The notes under the pieces were generated by a model that was not told where the DNA came from, did not search any database, and worked only from the letters and a program-made list of their open reading frames with translations. A stretch of 64,000 bases of DNA from Pseudomonas sp. HMWF032. Lineage in GTDB: Bacteria; Pseudomonadota; Gammaproteobacteria; Pseudomonadales; Pseudomonadaceae. The translations under genes and the position numbers were made by a program. The stretch covers positions 330,151-394,150 of the forward strand of contig NZ_QAIG01000013.1 in NCBI RefSeq assembly GCF_003060885.1, given 5' to 3'. Positions 16,231 through 26,046 of the stretch are shown here, piece by piece. Position 1 is the stretch's first letter. Each line of letters begins with the position of its first letter.

Positions 16231-19200
16231 TCAGCGCCCCTCCGCAAACAAGGTATCCAGCGCATCCAACAGCCCATCGCTGGGCCGCGAGAAATACACT
16301 CCAGCGCTCGGCATGCCGCGCAGAAACAGGTAATACGCGCCGCCCAGCTGCTCATTCTGGAAGCCATCCAGACGCTGCCGCAGGAAGCGCCGCAGCGCCA
16401 CCAGGTAGATCAGGTATTGCAGGTAGTAATGCTCGGCGGCCAGGGCGTGCAGCAGGCGTTCGCCGCCGTAGTAGCTGGCGTCCGGGCCGAGCCAGTTGGA
16501 CTTGTAGTCGGCGATGTACCAGCGGCCGTTGTGCTCGAAGGTCAGGTCGATAAAACCCTTGAGAAAGCCCTTGAGGCTGTCGAATTCCAGCCGCGCCGCC
16601 GCCTCGCGCATCGGTGCCGCCAGGCCATGCGCCGGGTCGCAGAGAATCGCGCGCAGGCGTTGCACATCCAGCCCCGCCAGGGGAAAGGTAAAGCCCAGTT
16701 CGGGCAAGCGTCGGGTCGGATTCAGACCAGCGAGGGTCAGACCCTGGCCGTCCAGATCGGCGTCGATCACTTGTTGCAGATGGTCAAGCGCCACGGCCTG
16801 CCAGTCGTTGCTGATGCCGTGACCGCTCAGCCCCGGTTCGATCAGCTCAGCCAGCGCGCCTTTGCTGCGCGCCCAATCTTCGAGGATGGCGTGCAGACAG
16901 GTACCGGCCCGCGCACCACGGGGAAAGGCGAAGAAGCCCGTGCCCGGCTCGCTGGCATCCGGCAGCACCAGGCCATCGCGGTCCGGGGCTTCCATATGCA
17001 TACCCGCCGCCAACCCCGAAAAGCTGCCGATGCGCCAGGCGCTGTGCAGGCTGCGCTGCAAGGTGGCGAGTTGCTGCGGGGCCGGGGCGCGTTGCTCACC
17101 GGCGGCGCTGGCCTCGCTGTCACGCAACGGTTGAATGGCCATCTGGCCTTGGCTGCTGGCGATCAGCTGTTCGACTTCCGCACGCAAACCCTGCGGACTG
17201 AGGGTTTGCAGGTGGCCGGCCAGTTCGGCGAGGGCATCCTCACCCGATAACCCACGGCCGTGCAGCAGCCAGGCCAGGGCGCTGCTGTGCAGGCCGCTGT
17301 CGCCGAGGCTGCCGTCCTTTTTCGGCTTGCAGTCCACCGGCCCCCAGTGCAGCCACAGGCGATCGCGCGCGCGGGTCAGGGCGACGTAGGTCAGGCGCAG
17401 TTTTTCGGCAAAACGCTCATGACGGGCGCGCTCGCGGTGTGTGTCGAGCTGTTCGCTGCCGAGGTCCAGCAGCGGCGTGCCGTCGTCGGCGTGGCAGCTG
17501 ATGTCTTCATGCTGGCGCAGCAGCGCGCCGTCCCACAGGTAGGGGCAGAACACCAGCGGGTATTCCAGGCCTTTGGAGGTGTGGATGGTGACGATTTGCA
17601 CGCGCTCGGCATCGCTTTCCAAACGCAGCAGGGCGTCTTCGCCATGGGCCTCGGTGCTGCGCTGGGCGTTGAACCAGGCGAGCAATTGCTCCAGGCCGGG
17701 ACGTTGCAGGCTTTCGCTTTGCAGCAGCTCGGCCAGGTGCAGCAGGTTGGTCAGACGGCGCTCGCCATCGACCAGCGCCAGCAACCGCTGGGCCACTTGC
17801 TGCTCATCCAGCCAGGCGCGGAAAGCGCGCATAAAGCCTTGTTGCTGCCAGAGTTGGTGATAGCGCTCGGCGGCTTCGCGCTCACGGTCCCAGGCTTGGG
17901 CATCCTCGCTGCAGGCGGCCAGATCAGCGGCGCTGCGGCCCAGCAAACGGCTGGCCAGGGCATAACGCAATGCGCCCTCGCGGCCCGGTTCGGCGTAGGC
18001 GGCGAGCACGGCGGACAGCTCATCGGCCTCTTCGCTGTGCCAGACGTTCTCCTTGCCTCGGCGCACGCTGGGCACGCCACGGGCGGCCAGTTCGGCGGCC
18101 ACTTCGCCGGCTTGACGGTGACTGGCGACCAGCACGGCGATATCACCGCCCTTTAACGGCGTATGGATACCCGACTGTTCGAAATAGGCCTCCCCCCGGC
18201 TGCTGGCGCTGAGCACCGCCGCAATGCGCCGCGCCGTATCCCGCGCCACCAATGCCCCCGCTTCACCCTTGCCCAGGTAGTCGTTATCCAGCCAGACCAA
18301 CGCCAGCGGCGCGTCGGTTTCATCCTCAATACGCGGCAATACCAGTCGCGCCCGCGCCTTGCTGCTGGCCCCGACCTGCTGGTAAGCCAAGCCCTTCTCG
18401 GCAAAGGGCATGGGCCGGTCGAACAGCTGATTCAGCGCGGCGATCAGCGCGGGCGTGGAGCGGTGGTTGGTGGCCAGGCTGTATTGCCGCGCGGCTTCGC
18501 TGCGGGCTTTTAAATACGTGGCTAAGTCGGCACCGCGAAACGCGTAGATGGCCTGTTTGGGGTCGCCGACAAAACACAGGTCGCCCGCCTGGCTACTGCG
18601 CGCCTCGCTGACTGCGTCAGTTCCTCGCTCAGGGCTCGCCGTACAGCCAGTACTGTCTCGCCCTTCGCTCGGAGCCTTCCTTGTCAGCAAGTCGCTCGCT
18701 ACGCCAGGGTTTGAATAGATACGGTGAAACACCCGGTACTGCACCGGGTCGGTGTCCTGAAACTCATCGATCAGCGCCACCGGATACTGCGTGCGCAGGG
18801 TGCTGGCCAGGTGCTCGCCGCCCTCACTCTGCAAGGCTTGCTGCAGTTTGTTGAGCAGGTCATCGAAGGCCAGCAGGCGTTGCGCCGCCTTGCGCGCGGG
18901 CAATTGTTCGTTGAGCTGATGAATCAAGCGCACCTGCAGGTCGATCAGGCGTTGCTCAGCCTCGGGTTGTGCGGCATCCAGCGCATCGCACAGCTCCTGC
19001 AAGGCAGCGGCCAGCGGATTGGCGGGGGCTTCGCAGCCCTTCTTGCTGGCCTTGTTCAGCCCTTCGCGGGCCAGGCGGCGATGCGCTTCGGTCTTGCTGA
19101 ACAGCGCAGCGGCGTCGCTGAAATAACCGTCCAACTCAGCCTGCCAGACGCCCAGTTTGGCCGGGTTGCACATATTGCTCTTGAAGCCGTCAAAGGCCTT

Positions 19201-19896
19201 GAGCTGCGCCAGCCAGCCGGCGCTTTCGCCCTGCCAAAGGCGCTGCGCCTGCTGCCAGGCAGCGCGCAGGGCGCTCATCTCGCTGCGCGTGCCCGGTTGT
19301 GGTTCGATGCGCAGGTAGGGTTTGCCCAGGTGATTGCGCAAACGCTGACGCAGGCTTTGCGGAGTGATCTTTTGCTGCACCAGAAATGCCGCCCATTCCG
19401 GCTCGGCGCTGGCCAGCTCATGCCGCCAGAGGTCGGCGAGCAGGGCGTCGATAATCTCGCGGTCGTCGTGGGTCAGCTCGTTGTCGAAATCGCCACCGGC
19501 CTCGAACGCGGCGTCCTGCAACGCCCGCTGGCAGAAGCCGTGGATGGTGAAGATCGCCGCCTCATCAAAACCGTGCACCGCCAGCAGCAAACGCCGGTGG
19601 CTGGCGGCATCCGGGTACTGGGCGTGCAATTCATTGAGCAAGGCGTCATCACCCGGCCCCTGTTCATACACTGCCAGCAACTCGGCCAGGCGCTTACGAA
19701 TGCGCTCGCGCAGCTCGGCGGTGGCAGCGGTGGTAAAGGTCACCACCAGAATCTGGCTGACGTTGAGCTGTTTCTCCAGCAGCAGGCGCGCGTACAACGC
19801 GGTCAGGGTCCAGGTCTTGCCGGTGCCGGCGCTGGCCTCGATCAGCGAGCGACCGGTGAAGCTGTCGTGCAACAGGTTCAGGCTGGCGCTGCTCAT
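16231..19896 (-). CDS. recB: Exodeoxyribonuclease V subunit beta (RecB)
   Basis: 3-prime to 5-prime helicase and nuclease subunit of RecBCD, 1221 residues. Motif I EASAGTGKTWTLTAL lies at residues ~18-33, motif II is LIDEFQDTDPVQ, motif III GDPKQAIYAFRGAD, and motifs IV-VI include IHTSKGLEYPLVF and YVALTRARDRL. The C-terminal nuclease keeps GFIDLTFEHNG and IADYKSNWLG, the Asp and Asp-x-Lys positions. A stretch of about 43 residues between motifs II and III (residues ~394-437) looks like a translated repeat element, unlike other RecB proteins as I know them. Overlaps recC by ATGA. Confidence 0.94.
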   Translation of the reverse strand: MSSASLNLLHDSFTGRSLIEASAGTGKTWTLTALYARLLLEKQLNVSQILVVTFTTAATAELRERIRKRLAELLAVYEQGPGDDALLNELHAQYPDAASHRRLLLAVHGFDEAAIFTIHGFCQRALQDAAFEAGGDFDNELTHDDREIIDALLADLWRHELASAEPEWAAFLVQQKITPQSLRQRLRNHLGKPYLRIEPQPGTRSEMSALRAAWQQAQRLWQGESAGWLAQLKAFDGFKSNMCNPAKLGVWQAELDGYFSDAAALFSKTEAHRRLAREGLNKASKKGCEAPANPLAAALQELCDALDAAQPEAEQRLIDLQVRLIHQLNEQLPARKAAQRLLAFDDLLNKLQQALQSEGGEHLASTLRTQYPVALIDEFQDTDPVQYRVFHRIYSNPGVASDLLTRKAPSEGRDSTGCTASPERGTDAVSEARSSQAGDLCFVGDPKQAIYAFRGADLATYLKARSEAARQYSLATNHRSTPALIAALNQLFDRPMPFAEKGLAYQQVGASSKARARLVLPRIEDETDAPLALVWLDNDYLGKGEAGALVARDTARRIAAVLSASSRGEAYFEQSGIHTPLKGGDIAVLVASHRQAGEVAAELAARGVPSVRRGKENVWHSEEADELSAVLAAYAEPGREGALRYALASRLLGRSAADLAACSEDAQAWDREREAAERYHQLWQQQGFMRAFRAWLDEQQVAQRLLALVDGERRLTNLLHLAELLQSESLQRPGLEQLLAWFNAQRSTEAHGEDALLRLESDAERVQIVTIHTSKGLEYPLVFCPYLWDGALLRQHEDISCHADDGTPLLDLGSEQLDTHRERARHERFAEKLRLTYVALTRARDRLWLHWGPVDCKPKKDGSLGDSGLHSSALAWLLHGRGLSGEDALAELAGHLQTLSPQGLRAEVEQLIASSQGQMAIQPLRDSEASAAGEQRAPAPQQLATLQRSLHSAWRIGSFSGLAAGMHMEAPDRDGLVLPDASEPGTGFFAFPRGARAGTCLHAILEDWARSKGALAELIEPGLSGHGISNDWQAVALDHLQQVIDADLDGQGLTLAGLNPTRRLPELGFTFPLAGLDVQRLRAILCDPAHGLAAPMREAAARLEFDSLKGFLKGFIDLTFEHNGRWYIADYKSNWLGPDASYYGGERLLHALAAEHYYLQYLIYLVALRRFLRQRLDGFQNEQLGGAYYLFLRGMPSAGVYFSRPSDGLLDALDTLFAEGR
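18583..18715 (-). repeat. Repeat-like in-frame insertion inside recB
   Basis: Between codons for RIYS and LCFVGDPKQ the DNA consists of successive small palindromes: CTTGCTGACAAG, AGTACTGGCTGTAC and CTGACGCAGTCAG, interspersed with GCGAGCGA and GAGCGAAGGGCGAG. The resulting peptide is rich in Ser, Gly, Thr and Arg and fits no helicase motif. Its length of about 43 codons keeps the frame. Edges are approximate, set where RecB similarity appears to stop and resume. Confidence 0.6.
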
Positions 19897-22800
19897 GCTT
19901 CGTCCTCGTCACTGTCTTGCAGGGCGTCCAGCGCCGGGCCGTAGAGTTGTTCGGCCAACACTTCAAAGCGCTCATCCAGCGCTTCACGGTCGCGGAAGGC
20001 CAAGGCGTTCCAGGGGTCTTGGCCTTCACCGGTCATAAAGTCATTGCCTTGCCACATCACCCGCGCTTCGCTGCGGGCGGCGTCAATTGGCTCTTTACGC
20101 CCGGGGTTGCGCCATTTGTGAGCAAAACCGTGGCTGCATTTGGCGAACAGCGGCAGCGGCTCGCACAGCGCGCGTTTGTAGGCCTCCAGCCAGGGTAAGA
20201 GCAGCTCACGGGCATTGGCCAACGCGCCCAGACGCCATTCGCTTTTCGGTGAGAGCAGGCGGCTGTCGCGGCTGATCTCGGGGCTGGCCGCGCAGTTGAG
20301 CAGCAGATGGCGCAGCCAGAACGGCGCCAGCTCCCAAGCGCCGAGATCACGCAGGCGGTAATCAAACAACCCTTCACGGGTCACGCCATCCAGCCAGCCG
20401 TGGATGCGCACACCCGCCAGTTCGATATCGACCAACAGCGGTTGCGGCGCGTCCTCCGGGCGCTCGTCAAACAGGGTCGGCGCAAAGGCGCGAATCGGCC
20501 CGCGAATTTGCCCCCAGTGCGCCTGGCCCAACTCGCCCACTGGCAGCCAGCCGGAAGCCGCCGCCACGGCGCGCTCCTGGCGTTCACTCCAACCGTTCTC
20601 GATAGACTGCAACGCCAGCTGGCGCAGGCCGTGCTGGCGGGTCCACTCGACACTGAACGGCTCGTCACCGGCGAGGGCTTCCTCGCTTTGCGCCAAACGC
20701 AGGCCGAGGCGTTGTTCCAGCAGGTAGCGCGCCGGGTGTTTGAAGCAGTGAATCAACTGACTGGGTTCGATGCTTAACCCGTCCGCATCCGGTGCATCCA
20801 GAGCGCTGGCAAAGGGCGCGGGGGCTTGCACCGCCTGACTCAAGCGCTGTGCAGCGTGGAACCAGGGCGCGGCAAAGCCGGCATGGCGGTTGCCGGCGAA
20901 GTTGCCGGGGGCGAAGGGCTGCAGCGGGTGGTGGTGGGTAATCCTCGTGCTAGCCGGGCCGTTGCCATCGATCGCCGTCAGATCAACCACATCCAGCAGC
21001 TCGCTGACCAGTACCGAAGGCGGCAGCTCGGCGTTGCTGCGTGGATCACGGCCGACATAGCTCAGGTACAGGCCGCCCCGCGCCGAGAGCAAAATTTCCA
21101 GCAGCAGGTAACGGTCATCCAGCCGCCGTGCGCGGTCGCCGCGACGGGGTTTCTGGCTGATCAGGTCAAAGCCCGCTGCCGGGGTGCGGCGCGGCAAGGC
21201 ACCGTCATCCAGACCGAGCAGGCAGACCAGACGAAACGGAAGGCTGCGCATCGGCACCATGGTGCAGAAGGTCACCGCGCCGGTGAGAAAGCCCGAAGCG
21301 GCGCTGCCCTGCTCCAAGGCAGCGGTCAGTTGCTGGCGGATGAGCGCCAGCTCAATCGGCCGCTCAACCCCCGAGGCGTCGCCCTGTTCTTTGAGCGCTG
21401 CGCAGGCCTTGGACAGCAGCAACAGGGTGTCACCGGCTTCGCGCTCATCGAACAACTGATCAATCAGCCCTTGCAGGGATTCGGCCCATTCGCCCAGGGC
21501 GCGCGGCCGTTGCAGGCTCTGCGCCAGCGCGGCCAAGCGCTCGACAAAACCGGCCAAGCGCCCGAGCAGTTGTGCGCGGCCGCCTTCCAGTGCATCCAGC
21601 GGCCAACTGTCGCCCAGCAACGGCGCGGCAAGCCCTGCTAATTGCGGCGGTGCAGCAAAGCCCAGCAGCAGGCGGTCCAGCCCTTGCCGCCAGGTAAAGG
21701 CCGCGTCGGCCGGCAGGCCCAGTTGCTCACGGTGCGTTTCATCGCGGCCCCAGCGTACGCCCGCGTCGCGCAGCCAGTCGCGCAGCAGCGGTAAATCTTC
21801 GGCTTCGATACCTGCGCGGCGGGCAATGGACGGCTGTTCCAGCCAGGCCAGAATTTCTTCGGCAGCAAAGCGGCTGTCCGGCAGCGCCAACAGGTTGAGG
21901 AAGGCTTCGATCAGCGGGATTTCCGCGCGCAGGCTGCGGTCGGCCAGGCTGAACGGCACGCGCGGCACACCTTCACGCGGGGCAAACACCGCTTCGATAT
22001 AGGGCGCATACCGCTCGATGTCCGGGGTCAGCACCACCACCTGATCGGGCGTCAGCGCGGGGTCGGCGGCAAAGCGGGCGAGCAGTTGGTCATGCAGGAT
22101 TTCCACTTCGCGCAGCGGCGAGTGAGCGACGTGCAGTTCCAGTGAGCGGTCGTCTTCGCGCAGCACTATGCGTTCAGCCGCCGTTCGAGTGCGCAGGCGC
22201 AGGATGTCGTTCTGCAATGCCTGCAACAGGCTGGCGTCTTGCAGGTCTTCATCTTCGGAATACAGGCCGATTTCCTGACTGCCTTCGCTGGAGGCCAGGC
22301 TAAACAGGCTGTCGAAAAAATCGCGGCCCTGTTTGCCTAGGCTGGCCAGTAACGGATGGCCGACATCCAGGTACCAGTCTTCGGGGTTGGCTTCGGGTTG
22401 CCGCGCCAGTTCGCGGATGTCGCGAATCTCGCCCCAGGCTTCGCGGCACGGGTTGAGGGCGAAAACAATCACCTGGGTGTGCCGCGCCAGGCCTTCCAGT
22501 ACGCGCATGTGGTGCGGTGGCAGCGAACTGATGCCGAACACAAGCACGCGCTCGGGCAGCCCGGCGATGGGCGTAGCGTCATACAGGCGGGCGAGCAACT
22601 CTTCCAGCAAGCGGGCGCGGTGCGGGTGGCCGTCTTTGGTCAGCTCGCGCCAGAGCAGCGCCTGCCAGCCTTCATCCGGGCCAAGATCAAGCAGCTCGTT
22701 GCGTTCCCAGGCAGCCAGCCAGTCGTCGCGATACAGCAGGTATTGGTCGAATACGTCGGCGATCTTCACGGCCAGCGACAGCCTTCGGCGTTCATCGCCA

Positions 22801-23147
22801 CCGTCCAGGTAATGCGCCAGACGCGGCGCTTCAGCCAAGTGAGCGGGCTCGCACAGCCAGTCATACAAGCGCCAGCTCAGGCTGCTGGGGCTGAACGCCG
22901 ATTGCTCCGGCAGTTGCCCCAGGCACAGGCGCGAGATGTCCCAGACGAACTTGGCCGGCAGCTGCACGTCCAGCTGCATGGCAATGCCCTGCTTGCGCGC
23001 CAGCTCCAGCGTCAGCCAGCGCCCCATGCCCTGACTCGGCACCACCACCCAGGCCGGCGCAAACGGCTCGCGCATTGGCGTGGCGAGCAGCGTGGTCGCC
23101 AGTTCGCCAAGGGTTTCCAGATCGGGGGCATGGTAGAGGGTGAACAT
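19893..23147 (-). CDS. recC: Exodeoxyribonuclease V subunit gamma (RecC)
   Basis: Chi-recognition subunit of RecBCD, 1084 residues, a little shorter than E. coli RecC. The N-terminus has the typical AWVVVPSQGMGRWL segment of the inactive helicase fold, followed by FGISSLPPHHMRVLEGL. The C-terminal half carries the degenerate nuclease-like domain. First gene of the recC-recB-recD cluster. It ends in an ATGA overlap with recB. It diverges from a small unknown gene at 23279 across a gap of about 130 bases that should hold both promoters. Confidence 0.93.
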   Translation of the reverse strand: MFTLYHAPDLETLGELATTLLATPMREPFAPAWVVVPSQGMGRWLTLELARKQGIAMQLDVQLPAKFVWDISRLCLGQLPEQSAFSPSSLSWRLYDWLCEPAHLAEAPRLAHYLDGGDERRRLSLAVKIADVFDQYLLYRDDWLAAWERNELLDLGPDEGWQALLWRELTKDGHPHRARLLEELLARLYDATPIAGLPERVLVFGISSLPPHHMRVLEGLARHTQVIVFALNPCREAWGEIRDIRELARQPEANPEDWYLDVGHPLLASLGKQGRDFFDSLFSLASSEGSQEIGLYSEDEDLQDASLLQALQNDILRLRTRTAAERIVLREDDRSLELHVAHSPLREVEILHDQLLARFAADPALTPDQVVVLTPDIERYAPYIEAVFAPREGVPRVPFSLADRSLRAEIPLIEAFLNLLALPDSRFAAEEILAWLEQPSIARRAGIEAEDLPLLRDWLRDAGVRWGRDETHREQLGLPADAAFTWRQGLDRLLLGFAAPPQLAGLAAPLLGDSWPLDALEGGRAQLLGRLAGFVERLAALAQSLQRPRALGEWAESLQGLIDQLFDEREAGDTLLLLSKACAALKEQGDASGVERPIELALIRQQLTAALEQGSAASGFLTGAVTFCTMVPMRSLPFRLVCLLGLDDGALPRRTPAAGFDLISQKPRRGDRARRLDDRYLLLEILLSARGGLYLSYVGRDPRSNAELPPSVLVSELLDVVDLTAIDGNGPASTRITHHHPLQPFAPGNFAGNRHAGFAAPWFHAAQRLSQAVQAPAPFASALDAPDADGLSIEPSQLIHCFKHPARYLLEQRLGLRLAQSEEALAGDEPFSVEWTRQHGLRQLALQSIENGWSERQERAVAAASGWLPVGELGQAHWGQIRGPIRAFAPTLFDERPEDAPQPLLVDIELAGVRIHGWLDGVTREGLFDYRLRDLGAWELAPFWLRHLLLNCAASPEISRDSRLLSPKSEWRLGALANARELLLPWLEAYKRALCEPLPLFAKCSHGFAHKWRNPGRKEPIDAARSEARVMWQGNDFMTGEGQDPWNALAFRDREALDERFEVLAEQLYGPALDALQDSDEDEA

Positions 23148-23278
23148 TGGGCAACCGGCCTGCTGTCGAAGGCGCTAGGGTAGCAGTTCAGCGGCGGCAC
23201 AGCAGGTGTTCAGCCGAGGCAGACGCGTTGACACCGATCAATGTTTCCCCGGGAGTGCACCGTTAAAGTGCCGCCTCT

Positions 23279-23596
23279 ATGTGTACCCTCGCCCCTACAC
23301 CACGGATCATCTGCACAGACGCATCACTGGGTCTGCGCCTGCGCCAATGGCTGGCCAGCCAGACCAGCGCCGGTGAGGTCATCTGTGTCACCAGCGACTG
23401 CAGTCAGGCACCGCTGTGCCACTGGCTACAGGCACCCAGCCCGCCGGCAGAAGATCTGCTGCATGCGGCCCTGAGCGATACGATCGCCACCCTCATGCGT
23501 ACCCGCCATGCGTTCAAATCCCGCGAGCTGGGTGAGCTGCGCACGCGCCTGGAGGGCTTGCTGGAGGAATTGTCAGCCACCCGGAAAATAGAGTAG
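23279..23596 (+). CDS. Hypothetical protein next to recC
   Basis: A 105-residue protein I do not recognise. It begins with a beta-like stretch (IICTDASLGLRLRQWL), contains several cysteines in the first half, and ends in an amphipathic, probably coiled helix (KSRELGELRTRLEGLLEEL). Upstream ribosome-site similarity is poor. Coding is supported by codon use typical of the region and by position in a gap otherwise too long. Hairpins and a terminator follow its stop. Confidence 0.55.
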   Translation: MCTLAPTPRIICTDASLGLRLRQWLASQTSAGEVICVTSDCSQAPLCHWLQAPSPPAEDLLHAALSDTIATLMRTRHAFKSRELGELRTRLEGLLEELSATRKIE

Positions 23597-23612
23597 AACT
23601 AGCGTTCAAGTA

Positions 23613-23720
23613 GGTTCCGCCACGGCGGGAACCGGCTTTGCCGGGCAGGACACAGGGCCTGCAAGACGAAGCGCCGCAGCAGTGCGTTCATCACGAACGT
23701 AATGCTGCGGCGCTTTTTTT
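23613..23720 (+). ncRNA. Four-hairpin leader or small RNA candidate
   Basis: Four consecutive hairpins: GGTTCCGCC/GGCGGGAACC (23613-23633, one bulged G), CCGGC-TTT-GCCGG (23632-23644, sharing bases with the first), GCAGG/CCTGC with loop ACACAGGG (23645-23662), and the terminator hairpin (23670-23714). The first two cannot form fully at once, which would suit a switch. It lies 98 bases before the globin-coupled GGDEF-EAL gene. It does not match the c-di-GMP riboswitch consensus I know. Alternatives: an independent sRNA, or just the 3-prime end of the gene at 23279. Confidence 0.4.
23670..23720 (+). terminator. Rho-independent terminator
   Basis: Perfect 12-base stem AGCGCCGCAGCA / TGCTGCGGCGCT with an inner CGTTC/GAACG stem and a run of seven T at 23714-23720. 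It should end transcription coming from 23279 or from the hairpin region. Confidence 0.88.
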
Positions 23721-23817
23721 ATGGCTGCGATTTGTGGGGGCCACTTGGCCGCGCAGCATCCGGGCGAGGCGCTGACCACTGTGCATGACTGCAAAACAAC
23801 AACAGCAGGGAGGGAAG

Positions 23818-26046
23818 ATGAACTCAGTAGCCGCACTCGATGAGCTGATCCAGCGCATCGGCCTCAACCGCCGTGACGTGCATGAGCGGCGCAAACTCCT
23901 CGACTGGCAGGATGCCGACGCCACACGCCTGAATAGCGCCGCCGCGCACATGAGCGACACCCAACAGGCCTTTACCGAGCGCCTTTACGGACACCTGGCC
24001 GGCTTTCCCGGCCCCGCCAGCCTGATCAGCAGCGCATCCACCCTGCAACGCCTCAAGCACAGCCAGCTGGATTACTACCAGCGTCTCTGGCACGGCCCCT
24101 ACAACGCCGACTACGTGGCCAGCCGCCTGCGCATCGGGCTGATCCACCAGCTGGCCGGCATCGAACTGAAATGGTACATGGCCGGTTACCGGCTGTACCT
24201 CGATGAAGTCCTCGCCCGCCTATTCGCGGAGCATCCCGACCAGGCTCTCTACGCCAGCCTGTTGAAAGCGGTGTTCTTCGACATGACGCTGGCCATCGAC
24301 ACCTACAGCGCCGCCCAGCGCAAGGCCCTGGAAGACAGCGAAGCGCGGTTCGCCCGGGCCTTGCGTGGCGCCAATGACGGCATCTGGGACTGGCACCTGC
24401 AGCACGATCGTCTATATGTCTCGGCACGCTGGGCCCGCATGCTCGACCTCGACCGTGATCAGCTCGGCGAAAGCAGCGCCAGCTGGTTCAGCCGCGTGCA
24501 CCCGGACGACCTGCCGGCGTTGCGCCAGGCCCTGGAAAGCCACCTCAGTGGCGCCAGCCCGCTGTTGCACCACGAGTACCGCATCCGTCGCTGCAATGGC
24601 GATTACCTCTGGGTGCTGGTGCGTGGCGTGGCGCAGAGCGATGCCAGCGGGCAACAGCGCATCGCCGGTTCGCAGAGCGACATCAGCGCACGCAAGGCCG
24701 TCGAACAGCAACTGCGCCACGCCGCCCGCCACGACCCGCTGACCGGCCTGGGCAACCGCCTGCGCCTCGACGAGCTGCTGCTGCAAGCCCTGCAACAGCT
24801 GGGCAAAGAGGGCGCGCGTGCAGCCGCACTGCTGTTTATCGACCTCGACCGCTTCAAGCTGATCAACGACAGCCTCGGTCACTCCTGCGGCGATCAGGTA
24901 CTGATCGAGATCAGCCGCCGCCTGAACCACTGCCTGCGCCCCGGTGATCACGTGTGCCGCTTTGGCGGTGATGAATTTGTGGTGCTGCTCACCGACCTGG
25001 CCAGTACCAGCGATGCCGAGCAGGTGGCCCAGCGCATGCTCGACAGCCTGCACCTGCCCCTGCATGTACAGGAGCAGGTGCTGGTGGTCAGCGCCAGCAT
25101 CGGCATCACCGCGTTGCAGGCCAGTGATGCCGCCGAGGATGCCCTGCAGGCCGCCGACCTGGCCCTGTATCAAGCCAAACAAGCCGGCAAGGCTCAGTTC
25201 GCCCGGTTCAGCGCTGAACTGCAGGCCAGCGCGCATCATCAGCTGGAACTGGAAAGCGCTCTCGGCCAGGCCCTGCTGCGTGATGAGTTTGTCCTGCACT
25301 ACCAGCCAATCTGTCGCAGTGATGGCACGGGCACTCAGGTCGTCGGGGTCGAGGCCCTGCTGCGCTGGCAACGCGGCGAAAAGCTGGTCGCACCGCTGGA
25401 GTTCATCCCCTCACTGGAAGAGTCCGGGGAGATTGTTCCGGTCGGCGACTGGGTGCTGCGCCAGGCTTGCCGCCAGGTGCGCGCCTGGCAACAGGCCGGG
25501 CACACGCAACTGCACTGCGCCGTAAATCTTTCCAGCCGGCAGTTGCGCCAGGACGACTTTGTCAACCGGCTCACCGCCATCCTGCAGGACACCGGTTTGC
25601 CGCCCTCCTGTCTGGTGCTGGAAATCACCGAAAGCCAGTTGCTGGAAGACAGCACCGCAACCCTGATCACCCTGCGCGCCCTCGCCAACCTGGGTATTCA
25701 ACTGGCCCTGGATGATTTCGGCACCGGCTATTCCTCACTGGGTTACCTCAAACGCTTTCCACTGCACATCCTCAAGGTCGACAAGAGCTTTATCGGCGGC
25801 GTGCCCGAAGATGCCGAACTGCAAGCCATCAGCCGGGCGATCATCGGCCTGGGCCACAGCCTCGGCCTGGAGGTCATCGCCGAAGGCGTGGAGCACGCCG
25901 CCCACCTGGATTTTCTGCGCACGCAGAACTGCCAACTGGCCCAGGGCTTCTGGTTCAGCCGTCCCTGCAGCGCCCATGAACTGCAACCCCTGTTCAGCCG
26001 CATGAGCACCCGCTTGCCCTCAGCCGAAGAGCCGATCGAATCATGA
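23818..26046 (+). CDS. Globin-coupled sensor with PAS, GGDEF and EAL domains
   Basis: A 742-residue cyclic-di-GMP enzyme. Residues ~1-160 form a protoglobin sensor whose proximal haem ligand is probably His110 (RIGLIHQLAGIELKWYMAGY), so it should bind haem and sense oxygen or another gas. A PAS domain follows (~175-295), then GGDEF with an intact active site FGGDEF and an RPGD inhibition site five residues upstream, then EAL with VEALLRW and DDFGTGYSS. Both synthesis and degradation residues look intact. Start fixed by AGGGAGGGAAG directly before the ATG at 23818. Its last codons overlap the next gene (ATGA), a PAS chemoreceptor, suggesting a shared response. Confidence 0.9.
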   Translation: MNSVAALDELIQRIGLNRRDVHERRKLLDWQDADATRLNSAAAHMSDTQQAFTERLYGHLAGFPGPASLISSASTLQRLKHSQLDYYQRLWHGPYNADYVASRLRIGLIHQLAGIELKWYMAGYRLYLDEVLARLFAEHPDQALYASLLKAVFFDMTLAIDTYSAAQRKALEDSEARFARALRGANDGIWDWHLQHDRLYVSARWARMLDLDRDQLGESSASWFSRVHPDDLPALRQALESHLSGASPLLHHEYRIRRCNGDYLWVLVRGVAQSDASGQQRIAGSQSDISARKAVEQQLRHAARHDPLTGLGNRLRLDELLLQALQQLGKEGARAAALLFIDLDRFKLINDSLGHSCGDQVLIEISRRLNHCLRPGDHVCRFGGDEFVVLLTDLASTSDAEQVAQRMLDSLHLPLHVQEQVLVVSASIGITALQASDAAEDALQAADLALYQAKQAGKAQFARFSAELQASAHHQLELESALGQALLRDEFVLHYQPICRSDGTGTQVVGVEALLRWQRGEKLVAPLEFIPSLEESGEIVPVGDWVLRQACRQVRAWQQAGHTQLHCAVNLSSRQLRQDDFVNRLTAILQDTGLPPSCLVLEITESQLLEDSTATLITLRALANLGIQLALDDFGTGYSSLGYLKRFPLHILKVDKSFIGGVPEDAELQAISRAIIGLGHSLGLEVIAEGVEHAAHLDFLRTQNCQLAQGFWFSRPCSAHELQPLFSRMSTRLPSAEEPIES

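Noticed and set aside
23613..23720. c-di-GMP (GEMM) riboswitch upstream of the GGDEF gene
   Set aside because: The conserved GEMM core and tetraloop-receptor sequence are not seen.
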